DNA of 61,402 nucleotides, from NCBI RefSeq assembly GCF_034376665.1, contig NZ_JAXMJI010000103.1:1-61402 (forward strand). Direction: 5' to 3'. Both the position numbers and the translations under genes were made by a program. The notes beneath the pieces were generated by a model. That model was given only the letters and a program-made list of their open reading frames with translations. It had not been told where the DNA came from and did no database searches. Positions 1 through 8,354 of the stretch are shown piece after piece. The DNA is from Allopontixanthobacter sp034376665 (GTDB lineage Bacteria > Pseudomonadota > Alphaproteobacteria > Sphingomonadales > Sphingomonadaceae). Each line of letters opens with the position of its first letter. Positions within the stretch are counted from its first letter, which is position 1.

Positions 1-1487
1 GCCCCCATGTCTTCCGCATCGGGGCAGGGGCCGCGTTCATGCGCCAGCAGCATGGAGGCTTCTTCCGCCTTGCCGCTGATGTGCTTGAACATCTTGAGGT
101 TCCAGACTTTCGCCATCGATCCTTCGAGCGGCAGGTTCTTCATCTGCAGGAAGGAATGGAAACCCATCACGCCGAGGCCGACGGAGCGTTCGCGCATCGC
201 CGAATATTTCGCCCGCGCCATTTCTTCGGGCGCACGGTCGATGTAATCCTGCAGGACGTTGTCGAGCATGCGCATCACGTCTTCGATGAAGACCTTGTCG
301 CCGTTCCACTCGTCCCATTTTTCGAGATTAAGCGAGGACAGGCAGCACACCGCGGTGCGGTCGTTGCCGAGATGGTCGATACCCGTCGGCAGGGTGATCT
401 CGCTGCATAGGTTGGAAGTCGAAACCTTCAGCCCCAGGTCGCGGTGATGCTTCGGCATCATCCGGTTCACCGTGTCGGAGAAGACGATATAGGGTTCGCC
501 CGTGGCCAGCCGGGTTTCGACCAGCTTCTGGAACAGCGAACGCGCGTCCACCGTACCGCGCACTTCGCCGGTCTTGGGCGATAGCAGGTCGAATTTCTCG
601 CCCGCGCGGACCGCTTCCATGAATTTGTCGGACAACAGCACGCCGTGGTGCAGATTCAATGCCTTGCGGTTGAAATCGCCCGACGCCTTGCGGATTTCGA
701 GGAATTCCTCGATTTCCGGATGCGACACGTCGAGATAGCAGGCGGCACTGCCGCGCCGCAGCGAACCCTGGGAAATTGCCAGCGTCAGGCTGTCCATCAC
801 CCGCACGAAGGGGATGATGCCGCTGGTCTTTCCGTTGAGGCCGACCGGTTCGCCAATCCCGCGCACATTGCCCCAATAGGTGCCGATCCCGCCGCCCTTG
901 GACGCGAGCCAGACGTTTTCGTTCCAGGAGTTGACGATCCCTACGAGGCTGTCGGACACCGAATTGAGATAGCAGGAAATCGGCAGTCCGCGGCTGGTGC
1001 CGCCGTTGGACAGCACCGGCGTGGCGGGCATGAACCACAGCTTGGAGATATAGTCGTACAGCCGCTGCGCATGATCCTGGTCATCGGCATAGGCATCGGC
1101 CACGCGGGCGAACAGGTCCTGAAAATTCTCGCCCGGCAGCAGGTAGCGATCGATCAGCGTGTCCTTGCCGAAATCGGTCAGCAGAGCGTCGCGACTGGTG
1201 TCCGTGACCACGGCAAAGCGGCGGTCGCGCACTTTCTTGGTGTCGGCCTTGTCTGCCGCGGCACCGGCAGAATTCACCGCAGCAGCCAGCGCGCCGGTCA
1301 TCGCCTGCGCCGCCTTTTCCGCCACCAGCGCGTCGCTGCCCTTGTCTGCCGTGTCCATCGTCACAATTTGCTTCTCTTCATTCTTGGCCGGAGTTTTTGC
1401 CGGCCGGGGCGGGGGAGTGTCGTCGATCGTGTCGTTACCATCCAGATCGAGCCCCATGGCTGCATCGTCCCCGCTTTTGAAATCCAT
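1..1487 (-). CDS. nrdA: Ribonucleoside-diphosphate reductase alpha subunit, class I (N-terminal part, runs off the left edge)
   Basis: Large subunit of class I ribonucleotide reductase, which makes deoxyribonucleotides from NDPs in the cytoplasm with a radical-bearing beta subunit (not in the window). About 495 residues are visible. The first redox cysteine is in the PISCYLNS segment (C172), the active-site motif NLCSE gives N359, C361 and E363, and a CC pair lies at 381-382. The C-terminal radical-transfer tyrosines and tail cysteines lie outside the window. The first ~85 residues are low-complexity (Pro, Ala, Lys) and show no ATP-cone motif, so the usual dATP overall-activity site seems absent from this subunit. 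The start at 1487 is the first ATG; ATG at 1457 is an alternative. The long plus-strand reading frame over this region is a shadow. Confidence 0.93.
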   Translation of the reverse strand, partial: MDFKSGDDAAMGLDLDGNDTIDDTPPPRPAKTPAKNEEKQIVTMDTADKGSDALVAEKAAQAMTGALAAAVNSAGAAADKADTKKVRDRRFAVVTDTSRDALLTDFGKDTLIDRYLLPGENFQDLFARVADAYADDQDHAQRLYDYISKLWFMPATPVLSNGGTSRGLPISCYLNSVSDSLVGIVNSWNENVWLASKGGGIGTYWGNVRGIGEPVGLNGKTSGIIPFVRVMDSLTLAISQGSLRRGSAACYLDVSHPEIEEFLEIRKASGDFNRKALNLHHGVLLSDKFMEAVRAGEKFDLLSPKTGEVRGTVDARSLFQKLVETRLATGEPYIVFSDTVNRMMPKHHRDLGLKVSTSNLCSEITLPTGIDHLGNDRTAVCCLSSLNLEKWDEWNGDKVFIEDVMRMLDNVLQDYIDRAPEEMARAKYSAMRERSVGLGVMGFHSFLQMKNLPLEGSMAKVWNLKMFKHISGKAEEASMLLAHERGPCPDAEDMG

Positions 1488-1700
1488 CTCAGCCCCGTTC
1501 TCAATGTGGTGGGAACATTGCCCCCAATCAAGCCAATGTTCTACTTCCGTTCGATTCGGCGGAGCGTGTCCCCACCTAGCAATTTTCGCAGGCCGAAGGG
1601 GAATTACTTTTCCCCCCACATACCCACAGATACCGCCGAACGCCCATGCAACTGTCCCGAATTCGCCCTCGCCGCCTTCGCCAGGCAAGCCGATGGTGTA

Positions 1701-1746
1701 ACAAGTTCTAGTAGGTGCCCCCCGGTAACCAACCACTAGATAGTGA
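1701..1746. promoter_or_regulatory. Two similar dyads about three helical turns apart, possible NrdR-type operator pair
   Basis: CACTA-GA-TAGTG (1734-1745) is a perfect 5-bp-arm dyad. ACAAG-TT-CTAGT (1701-1712) is an imperfect relative sharing the CTAGT/ACTAG half. Their centres are 33 bp apart, about three turns of DNA. NrdR, the usual repressor of RNR genes, binds tandem boxes with roughly this spacing, and the pair sits upstream of the RNR gene on its strand. Against this, the boxes are ~215-255 bp from the start codon and do not match the full NrdR consensus as I know it. Confidence 0.3.
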
Positions 1747-2014
1747 ATCAGTGCGTCCAATCACGCAAGAGGGTAAATTCCGATTTAATAGCCTGCCGAC
1801 AGCCATCGGCCCGGGTGTATTGTCTTTGCAATACGCGCGACGCGTGGGGAAACCTTGGCTGGCGCGTTGCGCAAGTCCAAAAATGAATCTGCGAAAAAAT
1901 ATTTCACGGGATAAGATGATGTGCGGGCTTTGAATCAATCGAATCGGGACCGGAAATTCTGTGCCCCGCAGGCACGCAGTCCAGTGGAGCCCGCAGCCCT
2001 TGGCCAGGGCGACG

Positions 2015-2065
2015 ATTGGCACTGCCGCAGCACCGCCCGCAGCGCGGAACGTCGACAGTGCCAAT
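2015..2065. repeat. Inverted repeat with 10-bp perfect arms
   Basis: ATTGGCACTG (2015-2024) and CAGTGCCAAT (2056-2065) are perfect inverted copies with a 31-nt loop; the match extends imperfectly outwards (CGACG against CGGAC). It lies just past the stop of the minus-strand gene ending at 2084, so an RNA hairpin there could stabilise or end that transcript. No T-run follows it, so it is not a canonical terminator. Confidence 0.55.
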
Positions 2066-2083
2066 GTCCGCCTGAATTAAACT

Positions 2084-2587
2084 TCAGGTCGAGGGCGTGT
2101 TTCGAACATTGAAGGCAAAGATTTTACGCAGGTCCTTTCCTGAAGCGAGCCGCTGCGCTTCGCGTTTCTGAAGCTGGCGGGACAATTGAGCGTGTTGAAC
2201 AGGGCTGTTCGCAATGATTATGTTGGCAAGGTACAACTGGTCTTCCGACAGCCCGCTCGGCAGTGGATGTAGTACCTTTATTTTCGAAACGGCTCTTTTG
2301 GCGAGCCGGTTGACCGCCAAGGAACTGGCCCCGCGATACATCGTGATGTTCGCTGGTTTACCGTCGGGACCGCATTGAAAAAGCACCTGGGCCACGCCGG
2401 ACTCCTGCACTTGGGAGCGAAGCGGGGTGGGCGATTGAAGGTGTCGATCAAGATCGCGGGAAATATCTTCGGCAAACCGCTCGATCGAGCGATTGGAAGA
2501 CACCACGATGTCGGCCTTCTGGGCCTGTATTGCGGAAAGCGGGAGGGCAAGCGATGCTGCAATTGCAACTGATGCTAGTATTTTCAT
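2084..2587 (-). CDS. Small secreted protein with a TonB C-terminal-like domain
   Basis: 167 residues. A clear signal peptide covers residues 1-23 (MKILAS.. through a hydrophobic run to AIQAQ), so the product is periplasmic. The central part, around GVAQVLFQCGPDGKPANITMYRG and the following helix with RLAKRAVSKIKVL, has the strand-helix layout of the TonB_C fold seen in many short alphaproteobacterial proteins. There is no N-terminal membrane anchor or proline-rich linker, so this is not a working TonB energy transducer. AAAGGA lies about 8 nt upstream of the ATG. Domain-level call only; function unknown. Confidence 0.6.
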   Translation of the reverse strand: MKILASVAIAASLALPLSAIQAQKADIVVSSNRSIERFAEDISRDLDRHLQSPTPLRSQVQESGVAQVLFQCGPDGKPANITMYRGASSLAVNRLAKRAVSKIKVLHPLPSGLSEDQLYLANIIIANSPVQHAQLSRQLQKREAQRLASGKDLRKIFAFNVRNTPST

Positions 2588-2931
2588 CGGATCATCCTTT
2601 TTTCAATGGGATGACCGGCCACAGAGGAAAATCGCTGCAGCGACCCTGTTTTATAGAAAGCGCCTTAGCAGCGCATACGACGATCTTTTACTGGTCGATC
2701 AGTCAAAACGCGTCTGCGGGTCGCTATTTTGGCAAAGGGAGAAATACTCCGATTGGGACAAATTGTCAATTTTTTCGACACTCGGGAGCACGTCTCTCCG
2801 CGGTTCTGAGCCGCTGATAAACCGGACAATTTTTTCATGATGCTGCACGTACCAACTTTCTACGTCCGCGGATCGGCAACGCCGGCTCCGCGCAGCGCTT
2901 CGAGTCGCGCAGGCAGCTACAAAATAGATCC
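2588..2931. other. Intergenic region, comparatively AT-rich, no gene seen
   Basis: This stretch separates the small secreted protein from the alpha/beta hydrolase. Both flanking genes are on the minus strand. It is more AT-rich than its surroundings and contains the repeated short motif AATTTTTTC (near 2769 and 2828). One candidate promoter reading to the left is listed separately. The plus-strand frames crossing it have no recognisable features. Confidence 0.5.
2741..2770 (-). promoter_or_regulatory. Candidate sigma-70 promoter for the secreted TonB_C-like protein
   Basis: On the minus strand a perfect TTGACA (2770-2765) is followed after 18 nt by TATTTC (2746-2741). This would give a leader of about 150 nt before the start codon at 2587. 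The -35 is perfect and the -10 is weak. Confidence 0.35.
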
Positions 2932-3816
2932 TCAGGCGCTGGCGGCATGCTCGGCGATTGCGTCGGCCATGGGTTCGACCAGCTCCACCGGAAGGTCGTG
3001 CCCCATGCCGGGGAACAGTTTCAGCTTGGCGCCGGAAATATGCGCTGCGGTGTCATGCGCGCCTTCCACCTTGACCAGCGGATCGGCCTCGCCGTGGACC
3101 ACCAGCGTCGGCGCGGTGATCGCCGCCAGCCGGCTGCGGCGGCTTCTGTCGGCAATGATCGCGGCCATCTGGCGGGCCATCCCGGCGGGATAGAAACTGC
3201 GCCGGAAATTGGTTTCGATCTTCTGGTGCAGAACCGCCTCGTCAGCCGGATAGGCGGGGCTGCCGATGGCGCGGGCGACGCGCACGCCGTGAGCGCGGAT
3301 CGTGGCCAACTCGGTGTCGGCCGGGCGGGTAGTCAGCGCGCTCATCGCTTCCTTGTCCGCCGCGGGCACGCTGGAATGGCCGGTGGTCGACATGATCGAG
3401 GTCAGGCTGAGCACGCGGGCCGGATGTTCCGCCGCGATCAGTTGCGCGATCATCCCGCCCATCGACGCGCCGACGATATGCGCCCGCTCGATCCCCAGCG
3501 CGTCGAGCAGACCGACCCCGTCCGCTGCCATGTCCGACAGCGTATAGGGCACGCGGGGCTTCAGTCCGAAGCGCGCCTTGATCATGGTCCAGGGGATCGA
3601 GACCTTGCCTGCATCGTCGAATTTATGGCTGAGGCCGATATCGCGGTTGTCATAGCGGATCACCCGAAAGCCGCGCGCCACCAGCGCCTCGACCAGCTCC
3701 ATCGGCCACAACGTCAGTTGCGCGCCCAAGCCCATCACCAGCAGCATAGCGGGATCGCTCTCAGCGCCGTAAGATTCGTATTCCAGCGCAATGTTGTTGG
3801 CGGTGATTTGAGGCAT
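2932..3816 (-). CDS. Alpha/beta hydrolase
   Basis: 294 residues with a complete alpha/beta-hydrolase triad: nucleophile elbow GASMGG with Ser118, an acid in the HGEADPLV segment (about residue 241) and a histidine in GMGHDLP (about 272). The oxyanion region is LLVMGLGAQ and the YDNRDIGLS motif around residue 55 is typical of a bacterial esterase or haloperoxidase-like subgroup. No signal peptide, so cytoplasmic. It ends 3' to nothing related, and the VIT-type transporter starts upstream of it on the same strand with a 3-base gap, so they may be cotranscribed. The substrate cannot be told. Confidence 0.85.
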   Translation of the reverse strand: MPQITANNIALEYESYGAESDPAMLLVMGLGAQLTLWPMELVEALVARGFRVIRYDNRDIGLSHKFDDAGKVSIPWTMIKARFGLKPRVPYTLSDMAADGVGLLDALGIERAHIVGASMGGMIAQLIAAEHPARVLSLTSIMSTTGHSSVPAADKEAMSALTTRPADTELATIRAHGVRVARAIGSPAYPADEAVLHQKIETNFRRSFYPAGMARQMAAIIADRSRRSRLAAITAPTLVVHGEADPLVKVEGAHDTAAHISGAKLKLFPGMGHDLPVELVEPMADAIAEHAASA

Positions 3817-3819
3817 GGA

Positions 3820-4518
3820 TTAAACAACTTTCGTGTTAAAAAGAGAGCCTACACCGGCGGTGACAGCCATGGCCAGCGCGCCCCAGAAAACTACCCGGAC
3901 GATGGATTTCAGGGTTGGTGATCCGCCCACCCGGGCACCCATAAAGCCAAGCGCCGCCAGAAAGATCAGCGAAGCGGCGATAACACTGGAAACAATCGCA
4001 TCTGCCGGCGCCGCCAGCACCAGCAGCATGGGCAATGCGGCACCGACGGCAAATGTCCCCGCCGACGCCAGAGCCGCTTGCAGCGGCCGCGCGGTGGTAA
4101 GTTCGGAAATGCCAAGTTCGTCGCGGGCATGGGCACCAAGTGCATCGTGCATAGTGAGCTGGCGGGCAACTTCGCGCGCCAGATCGGGTGCAAGGCCGCG
4201 CTGCGCATAGATGGCGGCCAGCTCATCCAATTCAAATTCAGGTTGGTCCCTCAGTTCCCTGCGTTCACGGTCAACATCGGCGTTTTCAGTGTCTGATTGC
4301 GAGCTGACCGATACATATTCCCCCGCAGCCATCGATAATGCGCCAGCCACCAGACCGGCGGACCCGGCAAGCAGAATGGCGGGCTTGTCTGCCGCAGCCG
4401 ACGCGACCCCGACAATCAGGCTGGCCGTGGACACGATCCCGTCATTCGCGCCAAGCACCGCTGCGCGTAGCCACCCGATGCGGCCGATAGTGTGGGATTC
4501 GCTGTGCAGTCTGCTCAT
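3820..4518 (-). CDS. VIT1/CCC1-family iron/manganese transporter
   Basis: 232 residues with the family hallmarks: the N-terminal LRAAVLGANDGIVSTASLIVGV first helix, a second helix LVAGALSMAAGEYVSVSSQSD, a charged cytosolic hairpin rich in Glu (about 75-125) that binds metal in this family, and three C-terminal helices. In plants and yeast these proteins load Fe or Mn into vacuoles; bacterial members are taken to export or move these metals across the inner membrane. Length is normal. No metal regulator sits beside it. It is three bases from the downstream hydrolase gene. Confidence 0.85.
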   Translation of the reverse strand: MSRLHSESHTIGRIGWLRAAVLGANDGIVSTASLIVGVASAAADKPAILLAGSAGLVAGALSMAAGEYVSVSSQSDTENADVDRERRELRDQPEFELDELAAIYAQRGLAPDLAREVARQLTMHDALGAHARDELGISELTTARPLQAALASAGTFAVGAALPMLLVLAAPADAIVSSVIAASLIFLAALGFMGARVGGSPTLKSIVRVVFWGALAMAVTAGVGSLFNTKVV

Positions 4519-4546
4519 CTCTTTTGCTCGTCCCTGGGTGCGCGTC

Positions 4547-6133
4547 TTATGGCACCAGTATCGTATCGCGGGCTACTTCGTCCGTTTCAGGATAATCGAG
4601 CGTATAATGCAGCCCGCGGCTTTCGTGCCGCGCCAGCGCAGAACGGACGATCAGTTCGGCGCTCTGCAGCAGGTTCCGCAGTTCGATCAAATCGGTCGTG
4701 ACGCGGAAATGGCCGTAGTAATCGGCGACTTCCTCGTTCAGCAGCCGGATGCGGTGCTGCGCGCGCTGCAGCCGTTTGGTGGTGCGCACGATCCCTACGT
4801 AGTTCCACATGAAGCGGCGGATTTCGGTCCAGTTCTGCTTGATGATCACTTCTTCGTCCGAATCGGTGACGCGGCTTTCGTCCCAGGCATTGACCGGCGG
4901 CGGCGCGGCGAATTCGTCCCACCGCGCGAGGATGTCGGCCGCTGCCGCTTCGCCGAACACGAAGCATTCGAGCAGACTGTTGGACGCCAGCCGGTTCGCG
5001 CCGTGCAGCCCGCTTTCGGTGCATTCGCCGGCCGCATAGAGGCCGGGCAGGTCGGTCCGTCCCGCCAGATCGATCAGGATCCCGCCGCAGGTGTAATGCT
5101 GCGCGGGCACCACCGGAATGGGGCCGGTGGTCATGTCGATCCCCAGACCCAACAGCTTTTCATGGATGGTCGGGAAATGGTCCCTGACAAATGCGGCTGG
5201 CCGATGGCTGATGTCGAGATGCACGCAGTCGAGGCCGTAGCGTTTGATCTGGTCGTCGATCGCACGGGCAACGACGTCGCGCGGGGCCAGCTCCATGCGT
5301 TCCGGATCGTAATCCGCCATGAAGCGGCGCCCGGTTTCCGGGTGGAGCAGATGCCCGCCCTCGCCCCGCACGGCCTCGGTAATCAGGAAATTCTTGACCT
5401 CCAGATTGTACAGGCAGGTCGGGTGGAACTGCATCATTTCCATGTTGGAAACCCGAGCGCCCGCGCGCCACGCCATCGCGATACCATCGCCCGTCGCGCC
5501 CCGCGGTGCGGTCGAAAACTGGTACACCCGGCCCGCACCGCCCGCCGCCATGATCGTGGCGTGCGCGGTATGCGCTTCTACCTTGCCGGTTGCGTCATCC
5601 AGCGCATAGGCGCCCCAGACCCGGCCGGAACCGGAATATCTGGTCTCGTGCTTGCCGGTGATCAGGTCGACGCAGCTGCGCCCCGGCAGCATGGTGATGT
5701 TGGGGTTGGCGCTGGCGGCCTTCAGCAAAGCCTCCTGGACGGCCCAGCCGGTTGCATCGTTCACATGCACAATCCGGCGGTGCGAATGGCCGCCCTCCCG
5801 CGTCAGATGCAGGTCGGCGCCTTGTGCGTTGAAGGGTACACCGAGCTCGGCCAGCCGGGCGATCGAATGCGGCGCGCGTTCGATCACATATTCGACCGTT
5901 TCCAGCCGGTTGAGGCCCGCGCCCGCGCGCATCGTGTCCTGGATATGGTTCTCGAACGTGTCGCCTGCGTCCAGCACCGCGGCGATGCCGCCCTGCGCCC
6001 AGGCCGTGCTGCCGCCGTCGAGCGATCCCTTCGCAAGGACGAGAACCTTCCGGTGCTGCGCCAGGGCGAGCGCGGCGGTCAGCCCGGCAGCGCCCGACCC
6101 GATGATCAGCACATCATGCACCTGACTGGTCAT
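4547..6133 (-). CDS. nadB: L-aspartate oxidase
   Basis: 528 residues. NadB oxidises L-aspartate to iminoaspartate with FAD, the first step of de novo NAD synthesis. The N-terminal dinucleotide-binding motif GSGAAGL is at 12-18, followed by the GGSTAWAQGGIAAV flavin segment typical of NadB and succinate dehydrogenase flavoproteins. The MQFHPTCLYN, EAVRGEGG and CTESGLHGANRLASNSLLEC motifs are all present. The C-terminal helical domain (about 420-528) is complete. NadA and NadC are not in the window, so the pathway is split here. Its start overlaps the end of the ABC ATPase gene by the 4-bp ATGA (6130-6133), suggesting translational coupling. Confidence 0.95.
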   Translation of the reverse strand: MTSQVHDVLIIGSGAAGLTAALALAQHRKVLVLAKGSLDGGSTAWAQGGIAAVLDAGDTFENHIQDTMRAGAGLNRLETVEYVIERAPHSIARLAELGVPFNAQGADLHLTREGGHSHRRIVHVNDATGWAVQEALLKAASANPNITMLPGRSCVDLITGKHETRYSGSGRVWGAYALDDATGKVEAHTAHATIMAAGGAGRVYQFSTAPRGATGDGIAMAWRAGARVSNMEMMQFHPTCLYNLEVKNFLITEAVRGEGGHLLHPETGRRFMADYDPERMELAPRDVVARAIDDQIKRYGLDCVHLDISHRPAAFVRDHFPTIHEKLLGLGIDMTTGPIPVVPAQHYTCGGILIDLAGRTDLPGLYAAGECTESGLHGANRLASNSLLECFVFGEAAAADILARWDEFAAPPPVNAWDESRVTDSDEEVIIKQNWTEIRRFMWNYVGIVRTTKRLQRAQHRIRLLNEEVADYYGHFRVTTDLIELRNLLQSAELIVRSALARHESRGLHYTLDYPETDEVARDTILVP

Positions 6134-7113
6134 CCGCGGGACGCCGCGCTGGTCAGCGACACGAAGACATCCTCCAGATCCGCCTCCCGCGTGGTGACAT
6201 CCTCCACCACCAGGCCCTGCGCCTGGAGGATCGCGAGCACCTGTCCGGCAGTCAGAATGTCCTTGTCATAGGTCACTTCCACCCCGCGCGGCCCGGCCAG
6301 TTCGCTTTTCACGAAGGCATCATGCACCGGCGCGGCGGCGAGATCGCTGCCCACGGTGACTGCGACAATCTTCTCCCGCGCCATGTCGACCATTTCGCGG
6401 GTCGGCTTGTTGGCAATCAGCTCGCCGTGGTTGATGATCGCGATCCGGTCGCACAATTGCTCGGCTTCCTCGAGGTAATGGGTGGTCAGCACCACGGTGA
6501 CCCCGTCGTCGTTAAGGCTGGTGACCAGTTCCCACAGCAATTTGCGCAATTCGACATCGACGCCCGCGGTCGGCTCGTCGAGGATCAGGATCGGCGGAGA
6601 ATGGACCATCGCCTTGGCGATCAGCAACCGGCGCTTCATTCCGCCCGACAGGGTGCGGGCGTAGGCATCGCGCTTGTCCGCCAGATGGACCGCCTTCAGC
6701 AGCGCTTCGGACCGGCGCATTGATTTGGCAATGCCGTAGAAACCTCCCTGGTTTTCCAGCACCTCGAAGGGCGTGAAAAAGGGATCGAAGACGATTTCCT
6801 GCGGTACGATCCCGATCGAGCGCTTCGCATTGCGGGTTTGCGCGTCGATGTCGAAGCCCCAGATTTCCGCCGTGCCGCTGGTTTTGGTTACCAGCCCGGC
6901 AAGAATGTTGATCAAGGTTGATTTGCCCGCCCCATTGGGACCCAGAAGGCCGAAAATGCCGCCTTGGGGGACATCGAAACTGACGCCCTTCAGCGCCAGC
7001 TTGCCATCCGTTCCCTGTTCCCCGGCATAGCGTTTCACAAGGTCGCGAATGGCGATGGCAGGCGGTATATCGGGCGCCAGGACTGGTCCGGTAGGTGCAG
7101 GCTGAACGGTCAT
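6130..7113 (-). CDS. ABC transporter ATP-binding protein (DRA/YadG-like)
   Basis: 327 residues. Walker A GPNGAGKS is at 58-65, the signature LSGGM at 155-159 and Walker B LILDEP near 176-181, followed by the switch histidine in TTHYLEEAEQLCDRIAI. The ~90-residue tail after the ATPase is typical of ATPases paired with ABC-2 permeases. No permease gene lies nearby, so its partner must be elsewhere. ATG at 7113 is preferred because AGG sits 8 nt upstream; an in-frame GTG at 7122 would add three residues. It overlaps nadB by ATGA. Confidence 0.88.
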   Translation of the reverse strand: MTVQPAPTGPVLAPDIPPAIAIRDLVKRYAGEQGTDGKLALKGVSFDVPQGGIFGLLGPNGAGKSTLINILAGLVTKTSGTAEIWGFDIDAQTRNAKRSIGIVPQEIVFDPFFTPFEVLENQGGFYGIAKSMRRSEALLKAVHLADKRDAYARTLSGGMKRRLLIAKAMVHSPPILILDEPTAGVDVELRKLLWELVTSLNDDGVTVVLTTHYLEEAEQLCDRIAIINHGELIANKPTREMVDMAREKIVAVTVGSDLAAAPVHDAFVKSELAGPRGVEVTYDKDILTAGQVLAILQAQGLVVEDVTTREADLEDVFVSLTSAASRG

Positions 7114-7235
7114 TCCGTCCACCTAATGCGCAGGTGTGCGGGCCGTAAAGCGGTTTTAGTGAACGCAGATCCCTTACGCGCCATTAACCATCAAGTCTGC
7201 CGGGGCATTTACCATTCCTGCGCTACGGGGTCGCC

Positions 7236-7820
7236 ATGAAGTCAGCCCCATCTCCTGCCGGTTCCTGTGCGCGGGCAATTGCCAGCATGCGGGTTGCATC
7301 GCTGGCGCTGGTGGCTGTCTGCCTGCCGGCCTCCCCTGCCCTGGCGCAGGCAACGGATACGGTCGATGTCCGCGCAACATTGCTGGGCGAATTGAGCCTG
7401 GTCAAAGCCGAAGACCTGGATTTCGGCAATATCGCGGGCACTGCGGCCGGAACGGTGGTGATGACGGCTTTGGCCAGCCCGACCTGTACTGCCTCCGCTG
7501 GCCTGGTCCATTCCGGGGAATGCCAACCAGCCACATTTGTCGGCAAGGGCCAGAACGGGCGGATCGTAAGGATCAAGAAACCCGCTGGCGACCAGATCAT
7601 CCTGACCGGACCCGGTGCCAATATGACCATCACCAACCTGGTGCTGAACGGCGATCCGGAACTTACCTCGATCCAGCAGACTCCGGGCTTCAGCCGCTTC
7701 CGGATCAATTCCGGGTCGGGCTTCTTCGCGTTCCGTCTTGGCGGGCAGCTTAACGTCGGGGCGAACCAGCCGAGCGGCCTCTACACCGGTACTTTCAACA
7801 TCGATATCAATTACGACTGA
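7236..7820 (+). CDS. DUF4402 secreted protein (copy 1)
   Basis: 194 residues with a long N-terminal signal peptide (basic start, hydrophobic run MRVASLALVAVCLP, cleavage after ALA near 37). The mature part has the DUF4402 pattern: LSLVKAEDLDFGNIAGTAAGTVVM at the start and LGGQLNVGANQPSGLYTGTFNIDINYD at the end, an all-beta domain. It contains two cysteines (PTCTASAGLVHSGECQP). The family is thought to be exported and surface-associated but has no established role. The 120 bp upstream is a divergent promoter region shared with the ABC ATPase gene and contains TTAACCAT (7184-7191), which resembles a CtrA half-site. Confidence 0.85.
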   Translation: MKSAPSPAGSCARAIASMRVASLALVAVCLPASPALAQATDTVDVRATLLGELSLVKAEDLDFGNIAGTAAGTVVMTALASPTCTASAGLVHSGECQPATFVGKGQNGRIVRIKKPAGDQIILTGPGANMTITNLVLNGDPELTSIQQTPGFSRFRINSGSGFFAFRLGGQLNVGANQPSGLYTGTFNIDINYD

Positions 7821-7875
7821 CGCAGGGCTGCGGCCCGCTTGCGAATCCGCGACCATGTGCCTATCGCCTTGCCCT

Positions 7876-8136
7876 ATGACCATTCCGCCACCCGAAACCA
7901 TTTTTGTCGATCACGCCCGCGTTAGCTGTAACGGTGCCAGCGCCATTCGCGGCCCCGCAGACGGGGGCGCGTTCTACACGCCAGCCGCGCTGGGGCATCC
8001 GTTGGTCTATCTGGAGATCGACGAGCACGGCTACGTCGATTGCGGCTATTGCGACCGGCGGTTTGTGCTGCGAGGCGGACCGGCGGATGGCGCGAAACAG
8101 GCAGAATTGCCGGACATTTCGGCGGGTGCCAGCTGA
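7876..8136 (+). CDS. CHCC zinc-finger domain protein
   Basis: 86 residues. The core HPLVYLEIDEHGYVDCGYCDRRFVL matches the zf-CHCC pattern (His, Cys, two Cys) shared with the mitochondrial complex I subunit NDUFS6. Alphaproteobacteria carry a short stand-alone version that is thought to be linked to respiratory complex I or Fe-S assembly. The start at 7876 (MTIPPPETIFVDHARVSCNG) fits the family's usual N-terminus; an ATG at 7855 is also in frame. It lies between two DUF4402 genes on the same strand, 55 bp after the first. Confidence 0.82.
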   Translation: MTIPPPETIFVDHARVSCNGASAIRGPADGGAFYTPAALGHPLVYLEIDEHGYVDCGYCDRRFVLRGGPADGAKQAELPDISAGAS

Positions 8137-8281
8137 TTTCCAAGCAAGATTGCCAGCGGGCCTAGCCTGTTCCTGTCGGTGCGCTCACCGGAGATTGTGA
8201 CCGCCTGGTTCCCCTCCTCCTCACATATTAGCCACCCACTGGTCGCCGCTGGTCTGGTAAGCCCGCGTTAACCCCACTTGT

Positions 8282-8297
8282 TGACCACGCTTGGTCA
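8282..8297. repeat. Perfect 6-bp inverted repeat upstream of the second DUF4402 gene
   Basis: TGACCA (8282-8287), 4-nt spacer, TGGTCA (8292-8297), about 60 bp before the gene. A TATATA element follows at 8321-8326. It could be an operator, but the arms are short. Confidence 0.3.
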
Positions 8298-8354
8298 CCG
8301 GAAATTCTGTTCCGACGGGCTATATACGGTGTCCTATCGGGGGCATTGTTCATC

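Larger units (their letters stand above)
1488..2083. other. Intergenic region upstream of the RNR gene, no convincing gene
   Basis: Nearly 600 bases without a recognisable protein. A 118-codon frame on the minus strand (1708-2064) has no domain, no signal peptide and unusual composition, and is probably spurious. The stretch holds several inverted repeats: a pair of similar dyads at 1701-1746, a GTATTG/CAATAC hairpin at 1817-1834, a 10-bp inverted repeat at 2015-2065 and CCTGAA/TTCAGG at 2071-2088. It probably carries the RNR promoter and a long leader plus the 3' end of the neighbouring gene's transcript. Confidence 0.6.

Noticed and set aside
645..1739. Long plus-strand frame over the RNR gene
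   Set aside because: It is antisense to the RNR subunit, whose conserved motifs are plain on the minus strand; the frame lacks domains and is a shadow of GC-rich codons.
1708..2064. 118-codon minus-strand frame in the RNR-upstream gap
   Set aside because: No domain, no signal peptide, no clear ribosome-binding site and odd composition; better read as non-coding.
4211..6271. 686-codon plus-strand frame
   Set aside because: Antisense to nadB and neighbours; no recognisable protein motifs.
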